From Atopsyche davidsoni (lineage: Eukaryota; Arthropoda; Insecta; Trichoptera; Hydrobiosidae): a DNA stretch of 64,000 nucleotides. Both the position numbers and the translations under genes were made by a program. Below are positions 1 to 11,384 of this stretch, piece after piece. Where the stretch lies: positions 2,190,001 through 2,254,000 of the forward strand of contig JAILWY010000026.1 in the NCBI GenBank assembly GCA_022113835.1, read 5' to 3'. Numbering within the stretch: the first letter of the stretch is position 1; each line of letters opens with the position of its first letter. The notes beneath the pieces were generated by a model. The model was given only the letters and a program-made list of their open reading frames with translations, was not told the DNA's origin and searched no databases.

Positions 1-239
1 GGGGCGCGTTTCGTTATCGCTGGGGTTGTTGGGTTGTTGTAAAATTAGAAAGTCTTAACAAGTCAAATAATGTAGCGGTATATTTGCACTGACCGCTACA
101 ATATCGTTGATAGTCAAATTAATCAATTATCATATCGGATTGTTATTTTGTTGTTAAAAACTTTTGTGATTTTTCCCAAAAATTATCGCCATTACTTTCA
201 TATTAAAATCAAATAAATTTTTCTCAAATCAGTGTTTAG

Positions 240-779
240 TAATTTTGTGTAATTTTCCTCTCGCAGTGCACTTTTCACGCGGCATGTACAGAAGCATTAA
301 AGTCTATTTTCGCTCCGTCCGTACAATAACAAGTTGTCTGGCAGGAGGCGGCGCGGTCATACGGGCCGACGCCAGTCCACGGTCAAGGTTGCGGCGCTCG
401 GGCGACAGAAGGTCGTAAGTGCGCGCCCGGCGGCTGTACGACTCTGCTCGCTGCGTACTCAGCGGCTTTATTGCGACTCTTTTTTTAGGAAATCAGATCT
501 ATTATTGGAGGTTAAAGCTTTGTTTTATCATTTCACTCAACTGATTCTTTAGTACACGAGTAAAATAAAAATATATTTTAAACAAAAAAAATGTGAACGG
601 GGCTAAATGCAGCGGAAATGCGCGATCAATAACGTGTTGTCAAATTCCTAAAGAGCCTTTCAAGAGCGCCGGAGGGTGGAAAACTCGAGACAAGACCGCT
701 AGATTGAGCAACAGGTGATTGGCGTGCACAAGAGAGGCTTAATTGGAAAACTGAGAGCTCAGTAGACACTGCAGTACAG
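240..779 (+). other. GC-richer block, possible untranslated first exon with donor sites
   Basis: This block is clearly richer in GC than its surroundings. Two good splice-donor sequences lie on the plus strand: GTC|GTAAGT at 414/415 and ACAG|GTAAAT at 779/780. A 72-codon open frame (334-552) crosses the block but has no recognisable domain, is arginine-rich because of the GC content, and reads through the first donor. A transcript starting near 250 and spliced at either donor would fit a noncoding 5' exon. No TATA box or certain initiator is seen, so this is inference. It could equally be a regulatory island. Confidence 0.2.
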
Positions 780-976
780 GTAAATCTGCCAAATATTGTG
801 TCATAATTTTAAATGAAGGGTAACTCGGTTGTTTCTTATTATAACGGAAAAAACATGCGGGTTTTTTTCTCAAAGACAGGCTAGGACGTATAAATAATAT
901 AATGTGTGTACAAGACATACTGTTTATGAAACTTATTGGTTAGTTTCTTTGGTGCAGGTGAATTTCGTGAAAAATA

Positions 977-1075
977 TTAACACGTTGACTGTCACGAAAA
1001 TTTTCAGAAATCTGGTCTAAAATGACAATTAAAGGACGATGTGCTTCCTAGCAAATAACGCAATCAACGTATTAA
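977..1075. mobile_element. TTAA-flanked short inverted-repeat element (piggyBac-like MITE relic)
   Basis: A TTAA at 977-980 is followed by CACGTTGACTG. A TTAA at 1072-1075 is preceded by ATCAACGTA, the approximate reverse complement. TTAA target sites with such ends fit piggyBac-type nonautonomous elements. There is no coding capacity. Its right end merges into the 203-bp tandem array, whose every unit contains the same end (AGTCAACGTATTAA), so the array probably arose from this element or a relative. Confidence 0.45.
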
Positions 1076-1875
1076 TAAATTTTCTGTTCATGCAAGCCAG
1101 CATTGATTTTTTGTTCTTTTCCCAGAAGTCATCTATCGATATTAGCGCTGATATATTCTGAGTACAATCGTAGCCGCACAAAAATGGCAAGTAAACAGGA
1201 ACGAGATAACTCGCAGTTGGCGTCCTAGAAAAGAACGCAATCTACGAGTTATCTCCTAGTCGGCAGTCAACGTATTAATAAATTTTCTGTTCATGCAAGC
1301 CAGCATTGATTTATTGTTCTTTTCCCAGAAGTCATCTATCGATATTAGCGCTGATATATTCTGAGTACAATCGTAGCCGTACAAAAATGGCAAGTAAACA
1401 AGGAAGGGGTAACTCGTAGTTGGCGTCCTAGAAAAGAACGCAATCTACGAGTTATCTCCTAGTCGGCAGTCAACGTATTAATAAATTTTCTGTTCATGCA
1501 AGCCAGCATTGATTTATTGTTCTTTTCCCAGAAGTCATCTATCGATATTAGCGCTGATATATTCTGAGTACAATCGTAGCCGTACAAAAATGGCAAGTAA
1601 ACAAGGAAGGGGTAACTCGTAGTTGGCGTCCTAGAAAAGAACGCAATCTACGAGTTATCTCCTAGTCGGCAGTCAACGTATTAATAAATTTTCTGTTCAT
1701 GCAAGCCAGCATTGATTTTTGTTCTTTTCCCAGAAGTCATCTATCGATATTAGCGCTCATATATTCTGAGTTCAATCGTAGCTGCACAAAAATGGCAAGT
1801 AAACAGGAACGAGATAACTCGCAGTTGGCGTCCTAGAAAAGGATCCACGCAATCTACGAGTTATCTCGTAGTTTG
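1064..1875. repeat. Tandem array, 4 copies of a 203-bp unit
   Basis: The string TCAACGTATTAATAAAT recurs at 1064, 1267, 1470 and 1673, exactly 203 bp apart, and the fourth copy ends near 1875 (4 x 203 = 812). Units are nearly identical. Units 1 and 4 share CAGGAACGAGATAACTCGCAG-type sequence, while units 2 and 3 share CAAGGAAGGGGTAACTCGTAG-type sequence, giving an A-B-B-A pattern. Each unit ends in an imperfect inverted repeat of about 22 bp (GAGATAACTCG... with ...CGAGTTATCTC) around a short loop, and carries a TTAA beside a piggyBac-like end. It looks like a young minisatellite derived from a transposon. No open frame is conserved. Confidence 0.95.
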
Positions 1876-1904
1876 CGTTCAGATACACATTTTTTTTTCA
1901 TTTA

Positions 1905-2200
1905 ACAAATTCAATCGAAGGCCGGCATGTTCGAGGCTCGTGTGTCGCAGCACAACCTGGAAGCCGTCACCCACGCCCCGCGCGGAGGGAGCCGGTGAAT
2001 GAAGCGCCCAACCTTGGGAAACCCAATTCACACGCCGCAAAATGGCGGACCGAGACGAAAATAAAAAAAAAACTCCGTCGATTAATATTCTAGAAATGTC
2101 CGCAGCTGTCTGCCGATTGTGTGCGCGGATCGGCCGACCGGTGACGTCGAGTCGGACACACGGGAGAATGCGAAATGTCGAAATGTCCAAAAGCGTATTC
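1905..2200. promoter_or_regulatory. GC-rich island with YY1/Pho-like and CRE-like motifs
   Basis: A GC-rich, CpG-containing island directly follows the tandem array. It contains AAAATGGCGG at 2039-2048 (YY1/Pleiohomeotic-like core ATGGC) and GGTGACGTCGAG near 2150 (a one-mismatch CRE). A 103-codon minus-strand frame (1879-2190) spans it but shows no domain and is most likely a by-product of GC content. Regulatory function is inferred from motifs only. Confidence 0.25.
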
Positions 2201-2274
2201 TGGTAAATAGTGCAGGTGTACGCAAATGTAAAAAAAAAATTAATAACGTTTTGAATGCGAAAATGTAAAAAATT

Positions 2275-2501
2275 AAAAAAAAAATCGCAATTTTCGAGAG
2301 TTGATTATAAAAAAACTGCCTACTTCAAAAGTGCAAACAATACTTGATTCCTTTTAGTAGGATTACTGAAAGCAAGCGAGTCGATATCAAAAAGCAACGT
2401 CACTTCATGACGTGTATCCGAAGATAATCAAATAGAATTTTGTATTTTTTATAACGGACACCCCCTCCTCCCAATTGGTCCGTTATATCGAGGTTTTACT
2501 G
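2275..2501 (-). mobile_element. Partial MITE, pogo/Tc1-mariner-like family B
   Basis: The right edge reads GTCCGTTATATCGAGGTTTT then ACTG and TA, the classic end of pogo/Tigger-like elements (CAGTAAAACCTCGATATAACGG in reverse). Sequence from about 2290 matches, in inverse orientation, the left half of the fuller copy at 16596-17039, including the stretch around GATTCCTTTTAGTAGGAT. The other terminal repeat is missing, so the copy is truncated. No transposase remains. Confidence 0.7.
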
Positions 2502-2503
2502 TA

Positions 2504-3925
2504 CTTATATATTTTGCATAAACATGCTAGTTTGCGTTTAAGGATTTTCCACAGAGGTGTGCACAATTCTTCTGACACATTTGCATATTTATAGTAAAAT
2601 CAGTTGAATTAACATACACTTGGTTTATATTATATTATAATAGGTCGTATTTTCAAGGTAAATATTATGTAAAAGTTTCAGCGGTTTATTTTCATGGTCT
2701 ACGGATCATAGTTGCTGCTTATGGGAATTGGATACGTTCACGACAATGTTATTTTGTCATTTTTAAGTATCAGTTACAGTTACATTATAATGTTTTTTTT
2801 AGTACTCGCCAAGGACATTTTATTTTTAATGCATTTACATAATTAATCAAAATTCAACCTAATACAGTAAACTATTTACATTTTCGATCGATTCGACGAC
2901 AATATGCATTTTTTAAAATTCGTTGAAGGTCATCGTTGCACCAATGATGCGATAATAATACAGATATCCTTAAAAATGTAATAAGTAAAAAGTAGCTAAT
3001 GCATTAATTAATTTATTACGTTATTTAAAACGATCGATATCTTTCAGTTTCCATGGTTATTTATAATTGTGCTGTGAGACTAATCATTTCTACAAATAGA
3101 CTGAATTCTAAATAGTATCGATTATTATAATAGTTAGAGTAGACACGCATTCTTTTGCCATTCGAGGAAACGTTTGTACTGTTAAATAATTGAGAAAAGT
3201 TCAACATGAAAAGTTATAAATGTTTCAAATGAACCCTGAAACAAAATAAAAGTTTAATGTGTGATTATGTTTTGTTTTACTCAAAAAAGTACGAGTTAGT
3301 ACGAATATATTTTTTCTTAATAATATGTATTTATTTATGCTTTATATAACACAAAATAATAAGATGACACAAAGCAAAGCAGTGCAGAATTATATTTATA
3401 ACGCAATACGTACTTATTCCCAAAAAGATCTATGCCAAAAAGTCATTCTAACAAATTAACATCAATTTAGACAGTGAATATTATAATCTGAAAGCAGGGT
3501 AATTAAGTTTATTTTTATTTATAAAATACTTCTTGTAAAATAATATAATCATAATCTAAAATGGATCCAAGATTCAAAATGATAATTCAGCTTTAAATAA
3601 TGCAGTATACACAAGGTCAACTCGTTTAAATAATTTATAAACATTATTCTCCGATTCATAATATTCATTCAGAAGCCAAATTGATTGCTGCGCTTGCATG
3701 TTTAAAAACGCAGCCATTGTGTACACAAAAACAGCATAGATTTCCAATGAGCACAAAAAAGTTAAGTGCTGCAAAAATAGCAGTTATCACATATTCGAAC
3801 TTGAACTCGAATCAATCAGTTATCTCTGCACACAAAAGCTTGTAATACAACGACGCAAATACTTTGTAATTATACATTTTCTTTTGAGTTTTATTTTTAA
3901 AATGGTGACAACAGAAGAAAAATAA
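2504..3925. other. AT-rich sequence without recognisable features
   Basis: This is ordinary AT-rich DNA. The open frames here are short, stop-rich in neighbouring frames and unrecognised. The only item noted is a CAAGGTCA nuclear-receptor half-site at 3612-3619. Confidence 0.6.
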
Positions 3926-3929
3926 TCTG

Positions 3930-4255
3930 GGATCTCGCCGGTTGGCGTGCTCGTCCACGGGTGCATCTCTCTTGGTGCCCGCTTGGCAATGAACTTGTCT
4001 GCGATGCGATAACGGCTCTCCGATTCCTATCTGGCAGTGTGACGTCACGGCTCAAGGTCGCGCTGGTCTGACGGATGGCAGCGTCTGGTTGAGGCCGCGA
4101 CGATCGATAGATGGCGCTGTCGTGACATAATTTTACGCAACATTTTGCGATACTCTTCGTGGCGTCAAAAATGCAATAGCCTGATTGATCATGGAGTAGT
4201 TAGATCAATGCGCGAAGGTGGTCCCGGCACCGGGGCCGCAACGTCGGAAATCTCA
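3930..4255. promoter_or_regulatory. GC island with perfect CRE beside TCAAGGTCG
   Basis: The island contains a perfect palindromic CRE, TGACGTCA, at 4040-4047, and 5 bp downstream TCAAGGTCG (4052-4060), a match to the FTZ-F1/ERR monomer site YCAAGGYCR. AGATGGCGC at 4109-4117 resembles the CTCF core AGRKGGCGC. The tight pairing of strong motifs suggests an enhancer or promoter, but no transcript feature confirms it. Confidence 0.35.
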
Positions 4256-4298
4256 AGTAGAAAAAGAATTTTTTTTTTAAAATAATAATTTTATAATA

Positions 4299-4895
4299 CA
4301 GTAATACACCGCTTTACGCGAGAGATACGTTCCGGAAAAAAATCGCGAAAAAAAAGTGAGATTCGCGTATATCGGGGTTTACGATTAAACATACATACAT
4401 AATATTTTTGAATAAAATACTTGAGTGATTTGCCACATTTTCGTTTTTATTAGTGACCGGTTTCACCAACCTTTCACGTTGGCATTATCAAACAGAGTTT
4501 AGATTATCATTCTGTTTGATAATGCCGACGTGAAAGATTGGCGAAACCGGTAAATCACTCAAGTATTTTATTCAAAAATATTAAAATGGAATTCCACCAA
4601 GTACTCTCTGTCAAAAATATTGAATTTCATACATACATAGTCAAAACTTAATACAAAAAATCACTTTATGCAGTATTACATATTATTTTTTACTGAAAAA
4701 TACATCTACTGTCATTTGGGTAGCGATTCTTTAACGTTCTTGTAAAATAAGTTCATAACACTCAACGCTGTTTTTTAATTGTTAAGAGAATTCGATGATT
4801 ACATTATGTTCATACACATTCTTAAAATAAGAAATTCGCGTAATGCGAGGCAAATTAGAAATTCGCGTTATAGTGAAACCGCGCATAACGGGGTG
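4299..4895 (+). mobile_element. MITE family A, interrupted by a nested repeat
   Basis: The left end is TA followed by CAGTAATACACCGCTTTACG at 4299. Near the right end, GAAACCGCGCATAACGGGGT matches the inverted left end of the sister copy at 36433-36808. Middle segments (for example the stretch around TACATCTACTGTC near 4700) match that copy in reverse. A younger repeat sits inside at 4402-4627. The last bases of the right terminal repeat are lost. TA target and CAGTA ends fit a Tc1/mariner-pogo nonautonomous element. No coding remains. Confidence 0.7.
4390..4639. mobile_element. Nested retroelement-like repeat with 12-bp target duplication and paired hammerhead-like cores
   Basis: A 226-bp insert (4402-4627) splits the surrounding MITE and is flanked by the duplication CATACATACATA (4390-4401 and 4628-4639). 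The insert is a foldback: AATACTTGAGTGATTT on the left matches AAATCACTCAAGTATT on the right. It contains two divergent copies of a core TGATAATGCC-AACGTGAAAGGTT-GGCGAAACCGGT, one on the minus strand (4453-4497) and one on the plus strand (4510-4553). Long target duplications fit target-primed reverse transcription rather than a DNA transposon. The GAAACCGGTC arrangement resembles the minimal hammerhead ribozymes described in Penelope-like elements. Confidence 0.65.
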
Positions 4896-4984
4896 CAGAA
4901 ATAGTAAATATCAAAGTTTGGCATAAAATTGACACATAAGTTATTCCAATACCAAACGGGATTCCTTAGTTCAATATTGGAGTT

Positions 4985-5180
4985 GGAAGAGTCCCCGAGC
5001 ACCATCCCTCGGACGGTGTCAGAATCCGGGGATCGTTGGGTTTCTATTAGATGTCAGACCGAGGGTACGTCCTCTCTGATCTCTACTCCTTAACCTCTCT
5101 GACATTGTGTAACTTCTGGGAAAAATAGATCGGGTGGTCCGCCGTGCACAGACGCCTACAGGGAGCCGGCAACCTTGTCG
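4985..5180. other. GC-rich island, no clear function
   Basis: A GC-richer block includes CCCTCGGACGGTGTC and CCGGCAACCTTGTCGGCAG. An 80-codon minus-strand frame (5019-5261) crosses it without recognisable motif. It may be a conserved noncoding element or a decayed exon; nothing decides. Confidence 0.2.
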
Positions 5181-7130
5181 GCAGACACGCCAGTGCTGCT
5201 CAAACAATTTAAGATAACAAAGGCAGGTATTTATACGACAGACATGTTTAATTTGTAACACTTTGTATTCAATGGTTAAATGGCTGAGAGATTGTGGTAC
5301 TTTTTGTTTGTAAGCGCTTTCAATATTGAAAGGCTTCCCAGACTGATGAAACCCTTAAAATGCAAACGCTCTCATATTTGATATTTAACACTATATTAAT
5401 TCATGTTTTGAATTGAAATAATTTTTTAATATAAATAATCAAAAAAGGATCGATTTATGTTCTAATATATCAAAGGTATCAAATATATCCTGATTGAATA
5501 CATTTACATTTAAAATATTTTAACTGATAGTATCCATAAAGCCTACAAGTTAGACACGAAATATTGTAATATTGATATATTACATATCAGAGATCATTTT
5601 TCACACAACTGTATGCGTATTTCGGTTGTTTTCGCAGTAGTGTTTTTGCATGGATATTTCAATGGGGGTTTATAATAAGCAAATGTTGAATATCACTGAT
5701 CATTAATTCTGTAGTCTATGGGAAAGCAGAAGATGAACGTATCATCCCAATTTCAATTTTAAAGTCTGAAACCTAAACGTTCTCGGTCCTAAATTATTTA
5801 TCAAACAACATGGCGAACGGGCCTTTAATAGGCTGATGAACGTTTAAACGGCGTATTAATCACACTATGACTCGGGAATTGTTACAGTTTATTGTGTGAT
5901 TATTGTAATATTGGAGTTTCACACTTCGCCATGAGTAATTTTCGTTTTTATTATGCAAATTAACGCGGTTTTGATGGAGATTGATGTTTCGTTTCTTAGT
6001 TATTATTATGAAGTATTGGCATATAATTTATTATAAACATTATGTATTTATTATTGAGTTGTTATTTAATACATATTATAGTAAATTTCCATGTGTAAGG
6101 TATTGGCCTATCCACACTACATAAATCAAAAAGAAACAATACATTCCATCTAGAAAATAATTAATATTCAATACAAACGCAGTATAACACATTTGGGTTT
6201 ATTGTTTTGTGTCAACGTTTTGAATTAACATAAGTTGGGAACCAAACTTTAAAAGTGATTTAAAAGGAAAAAAATTACAGCAATATGGGGCTTGACACTC
6301 AAGCAAATAAGTTCATTTACAATTGCCACTAAAACATTTGTACAAATCTTAATTAAATCTCATATTAAATTTTATAATTTACATGTATACATGTATACAT
6401 TATTAAATTATAACAAACCCTTGTAGAAATAGCCAAACATAAACAAATCAATGATTGTAAGACTTTAATAGGCTCAAAATAAATCTTAACTACCCTCGCT
6501 GGATCACTTTAAGGTAAACCTTAAGTGCTTTTCTCACCCCTTCGAAACAAAGAAAGAAGAAAACAGTCAAAGTTAATTACAATGAATGGAAAAGGTCAGC
6601 CAATGACGCGCCGCCCCTGAAAATTCTCTCACTTGACCTTTATCGAGTTTATTATTTGACCCTGTCAGGAATATCGGATACTATAAAGTTTTAAGCTGAC
6701 AAGTATTACAGTTATATATTTTTTACATGGTGACAGTTTGTTAGAAAGCCATTTCAGATTGTAGGGTCGTTATCGGAAAATAAAACGCAAGCAATTATCG
6801 TGTTGGGATATTTTAACGAGTGTGATTTTAGAGCTATTTGTGAATTTGCTTTGTTATCCCCAACTGTAATAAAATAATTTTAATGCATAGACATTAATAA
6901 TCGATGGTTCAAATTAAATATAAAAAAAAAACACATTTCTTCCAAGTACAGGTTTTTGTGGATACATGTTAAAAAAATACCTGTAAAATCCACAATTATT
7001 TTTGACACCATCACCTGATAATAAATACGGATTTCCTAAACATTGAAAACTTTCAGCCTAGTTTTATTGTTACTGCATGGCAAATCAGCAGGCACACAAA
7101 AATCAATACTTTTGCAGATAGCTTGAACAA
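5181..7130. other. AT-rich sequence without recognisable features
   Basis: No gene, repeat with defined ends or RNA gene was seen. A small palindromic patch lies at 6371-6412 (TTATAATTTA and TAAATTATAA around alternating ATGTATACAT). Confidence 0.6.
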
Positions 7131-7500
7131 TCACCTTTGAGATCGTGACGTCATATCATGCAGTGTTGACATATCGGGGCATGACAGCGCGTCACACAGA
7201 CGCCACGCTTATTTTAATAGAAAGGTGAAGCAGGTGTGTTTTTATTGTAAAAATATTTTTTTGTATTTTTTGGTCAAATGTATCAAAAGACACGACATGT
7301 TGATATGAATCACCCTGTATATGATATGTATCTGAGGCTGTCTCCCGGAAGTGTGCCCTCGCCGGCTGTCTGGTCGTTTGCAAAACAGATCAACGTTTCT
7401 GTTCAGTGCTGACCTGCCGATCCATCAATGCTGGCCAGAGGGCGCAGCCCGATCCATCGCCCGACTAATCACTGTACATAATTTATATCTTCGGAGTTTA
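7131..7500. promoter_or_regulatory. Possible regulatory island: CRE, ETS and CTCF-like sites
   Basis: A perfect CRE TGACGTCA lies at 7146-7153, an ETS/GABP-type CCGGAAGTG at 7345-7353, and CCAGAGGGCGCAG at 7434-7446, which fits the CTCF core AGRKGGCG. A 62-codon plus-strand frame (7351-7539) is unrecognised. The motif set is typical of promoters or boundary elements, but position relative to any gene is unknown. Confidence 0.3.
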
Positions 7501-7539
7501 TTTAGAGTTAAGTTTCTGCCATTGACTACAGTTAATTGA

Positions 7540-10060
7540 GTTATGCTCCTAGCTGCTTAAAAGCTTTTCGAGTCCGGACTGAAAATTAAACCTGCGAAGC
7601 TTTTATAAAATGAAAACAGTTTTTCATAATTTATTTTCTGACAATTCCAACACAATGAATTTTTCTAATGCAAGCTTTATTTTCATGCTCATATACAAAA
7701 CATTTTTCGATGTTTGCTTTTTATGATGAATCTTGTATTGAAGTTATTATTGTAATAACTGTATATATATAAAAAAATAATTGATATAAAGCATGCACAC
7801 GTCTAGAGCTTAAATTCAAAAAAAAATACTCAATAAAACTGTTACTTTAATATCTTTAAACGACCATGTATTTTCTAAGGCGTTAATCGCATAAAATAAA
7901 TTAAATTAGAAGCACACATACTTTTATAACGGATAAATGTTATTTTGATCTTCCATTATCCAGTTTGACCGTGAGAAAATCTCTCCTTAACTTTCCACCA
8001 AAGTGTGAAATATATTTTTATAGTTACTTTAAAAGATAGCACTTTTTTATGAATATATTGTTTTTACTCTAATACATATTTTGGTACTACTAAAAGAGTC
8101 GAAAAAGGTGAAGACTGTTTCGTTACTTGTAACTCCCATAGCTGTAAAACAATACTTTGTAATTCAATTTATCTTCATCGATGGTCTTGTAGACACATTG
8201 TGTTATCAATAAAGTAGAATTTATCTTTGATTTAAGATAAAAAATCAACATACATTGAATTATCCCCAAACGGTGACGACATGACTGATCTGAAGCTGTC
8301 CACGAAACCCCAGAGTAAGACGTCAACGCCACATCTGTTCCTGACTTTCAAGGTCCATGTCTCAGCAAAAAACACACTCAAATATATTACAGTGAAACAT
8401 TACGTAAATAATTAAATCACTGTGTGCTCTTTACGCTTTCCACGTAATTCCTGGCACGAAACAAAGTATTTGATTGCTTCGCGAAACTGTTCCTGACTAA
8501 TTAATCTCCTCTAAACGAAACTGTTTCATGACGTGAAGAGAGTACGTAGAACATGAGACGTCTGCCGCGTACCGAGAATCGGAAGGGGAAGATACTTGAG
8601 TGAGTATTTTCTACGAAAAAGCAGGCTGAACTTTAAGAATTAAAGGTTTTTTATATACACACATAAAGCAAACACATTGCCACCACAAGAAAAAATATTC
8701 ACTAATTTAGCGGAAAAAATGACAATGTCTCCAGGTGGACTGTTCAAATGAAAAGCTATTCTGCAAACAATTACTTCAAGACACCAGTGAGTATTGTAGA
8801 AGGGCAAAAGTATGCGTAAGTATATAATAAATAATTTGAAATAACAGAAATAACACTTTTTCTATTCAATCGCAAAGAAAAACGTTATAATGATGAATCC
8901 AGTCAAACACGAGCAAAAAAAATTAAAGGTCATTTAATTGATATTGAATAAAAACACCGGAGAAACATCTTTAAGTTTGAAGATCATTTTCGTCGTTTGT
9001 GTATGAATTAATATTTTTTAGCATATATTTTCTACACATAATTGTTCGCCCATACGTTGTTTCATATGGTGATATATTCTTTGGTAATCTGGTGCCAATA
9101 ATTGTGAGTTTTATTAATGGCACTTTCGTTTCATTGTTGACCTTGAGCTTGAAAAGCAACTCTTATTATTTCACATTACATACTCGGCTGTACGTTGTTA
9201 TGCACGTACATTCTACAATGCCAATCATAACGTTGTAATTCTAAATACTTGAAAATATTCGCTATTAAAGTGATTGATGAATAAAAATTATTTTAAAAAT
9301 ATTTTAAAAATATTAATGACAATAAATATACATTTTTTATTTTAAGTTTGGTGAAAATATATTGCACTAAAAAAATACACAAAAATTTTAAATTATAAAA
9401 GGTTTGCACGAAAAAGTTAAATAAATAACATAAATTCATAAAATTATAATTAAATTATATAACACAAAATTTCACAAAACAGAATTCATGGATTCTACGT
9501 GTTTTTTTCAATATATATCATCAGATATTGTATTAATATTCAATGATTTGATTTTTATGCATAGATAATTCATCTTACTTAACCCCACTGGATTTTGAAA
9601 AAATGTTTTTAAATATAAATTTTCAAATAAAACCCTATTAATGAAGTTTTAAAGCTCACGGTACAGAATCTCTTAACCACAAAAGTGGCTTTTCATGTTT
9701 TAAACAAATTGGGCGCTTTTCTAATTTGTAAAAAAAAAATACTTTTAAAACCCGATTTTTAGGCCCGTAATGAGGAAAATATTTTACCGCTGATTTTTCT
9801 GAAATTTAAAATTCGATAAACTTATTTAGAAATTTTGGGGAATTGAAGAATTTTTTTAGAATTTTGTATGGTAACCTCAACTATATATTTTGTAAATTGA
9901 TATGAAAATTCAGTAAATTACAATATGATTGAGTGTTATTTAAATATGATTATTGTGTATTTGGTAGACTCATAGACTCTACATTGAATAATTTGATTCT
10001 ATAACTCTACTTCGCTCCTTGGTTTATCTAAAACGCTCAACACCAATTCATCCAGGCCTC
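7540..10060. other. AT-rich sequence, nothing recognised
   Basis: Short frames only. TCAAGGTCC (8348-8356) and TTGACCTTGA (9137-9146) are nuclear-receptor-type half-sites. Short ATTTTAAAAAT duplications occur near 9290-9310. No gene or mobile element ends were found. Confidence 0.6.
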
Positions 10061-10065
10061 ATTCT

Positions 10066-10221
10066 TCAAGCTATTGTTATGTATCCCACTTCTGACACCA
10101 TTTTATGTTATGGTGATCGTAGGGTACACACCGGACTTCGGTTGAACGTATGTAAATAACAACACTTTCAATACTTTGCTATGGAGTTTATTTTATTCCA
10201 TCGGCAGAGCTTCGCTGATGG
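10066..10221 (-). mobile_element. LTR end plus primer-binding site relic (inverted copy 1)
   Basis: On the minus strand, an AATAAA-containing LTR-like tail (AAAATAAACTCCATAGCAAA and following) is followed by TGGTGTCAGAAGTGGG (10100 down to 10085). That is complementary to the 3' end of a tRNA-Leu (…CCCACTTCTGACACCA), a primer-binding site used by Gypsy-type retrotransposons. A diverged copy of the same 150 bp lies in the opposite orientation at 11385-11570. No gag or pol frame is present. The tRNA identification rests on remembered tRNA-Leu ends. Confidence 0.6.
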
Positions 10222-10620
10222 TTTTGATAGTTATGATTTTTAACAGGACAGTACAGTGGTTTATATTTAGAAATAGACAGGATATGCATCATAAAAACCC
10301 AGGCATGTACGTGGTTTTAACAAACAAGATACGAGTTAGATTATACACGTATTTTAATACAGGCGGTGCCATATATAATACGACCATAAAGGATACCCTG
10401 GGGGTTTGAGAGAGCAATCATAAAAAACGCAAATTAGCTCGCTTTTTGACTATAAACTCCACCAACATTGGTCAAAAGCCATCTCCCACTTTTGCTTAAT
10501 ATCCCACTACCATTAACCTCTCGGAGCAGAAGTTTCGTGTGGCCCCAGAATAGAAAAAAATACGTAGTTTTATATCTTCAAGCATATCATCTAATTACAC
10601 TGAAATCAGGTATATTATTT
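10222..10620. other. Spacer between LTR relic and GC island
   Basis: This is mostly AT-rich, with an unrecognised 77-codon frame running out of the LTR relic (10176-10409). No promoter or exon signal stands out. Confidence 0.4.
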
Positions 10621-10624
10621 TAAT

Positions 10625-11000
10625 CTATTTATTGAGATACCTGGTTCGTCGGGGACTCCGGCTCTCATTCATGACTAGCCGCCCCACGCGCGCCGGGCGG
10701 ATACCGCGATAATAAAGTTTGCTTAATTCAATCGCAGTGACTAATAACATTAACCTTTCAAGTTCAGAGTGTTCGAGGACGTTCTCCGTAATCGCCAGAT
10801 ACGGCGATGCATTGTTCCGAATAACGGTCGAAATGCGATCTCCAGCGAGCGGCCCGCAGACGCCGGCCGCAGTCGGAGTCACCTTCATAACTCGAAAACA
10901 GCTCTGCCTGCCGCGTACGAATCTCCGATCGTTCAATGTCAAATAAATGATTCTCCACTCAGCGCCGCGTCGGGTCTGGTTATAGAGTAAATCGCCGAAG
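10625..11000. other. GC-rich island enclosed by inverted LTR relics; longest open frame of the window
   Basis: A CpG-rich block sits between the two LTR/primer-site relics. The longest open frame of the window (191 codons, minus strand, 10625-11200) covers it. Its first third is translated AT-rich filler and the rest is low-complexity with no motif I recognise. Three overlapping frames on the other strand are also open, so the openness is best explained by composition. It could be a regulatory island or the remains of retroelement-captured sequence. Confidence 0.3.
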
Positions 11001-11384
11001 AGACGCCCTAACCAATAAAAAAAAAAAAATACGCCTACGTGCGTACAGGTGGTAGCGACAATCAAGTTATTTCCACGTAGAAAACATATATAAAAAACTA
11101 TATAAATTTCACGCAAAATTTGTTGATCATCGATTATAAAATTTTGCATAATTGTAATGTACCAAGTCGCATTTTTATGATTTTGTTCCCAACAGACCAC
11201 CAGGCCGTCGCGAAATACGTGTCTAATCCTATATCAGCATCTTGTATTGTTAAATCACGTGCCTGTGCTTTTATTATGTCTAAATATATAGATCATTTCC
11301 AAATGAAAAGGATTACAGAGGGTAACTAACTCAACCGTCGGCGAAGCTGTCTCCCGATTAAGTATACATTATAATTATCTCGAC

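Noticed and set aside
334..552. 72-codon Arg-rich frame as a start of a protein
   Set aside because: The frame runs through a strong donor and into AT-rich sequence, with no conserved motif; kept only as a possible untranslated exon.
10625..11200. 191-codon minus-strand open frame, longest in the window, as a gene
   Set aside because: It spans both AT-rich filler and a GC island, has no domain, and three overlapping opposite-strand frames are also open; composition explains it.
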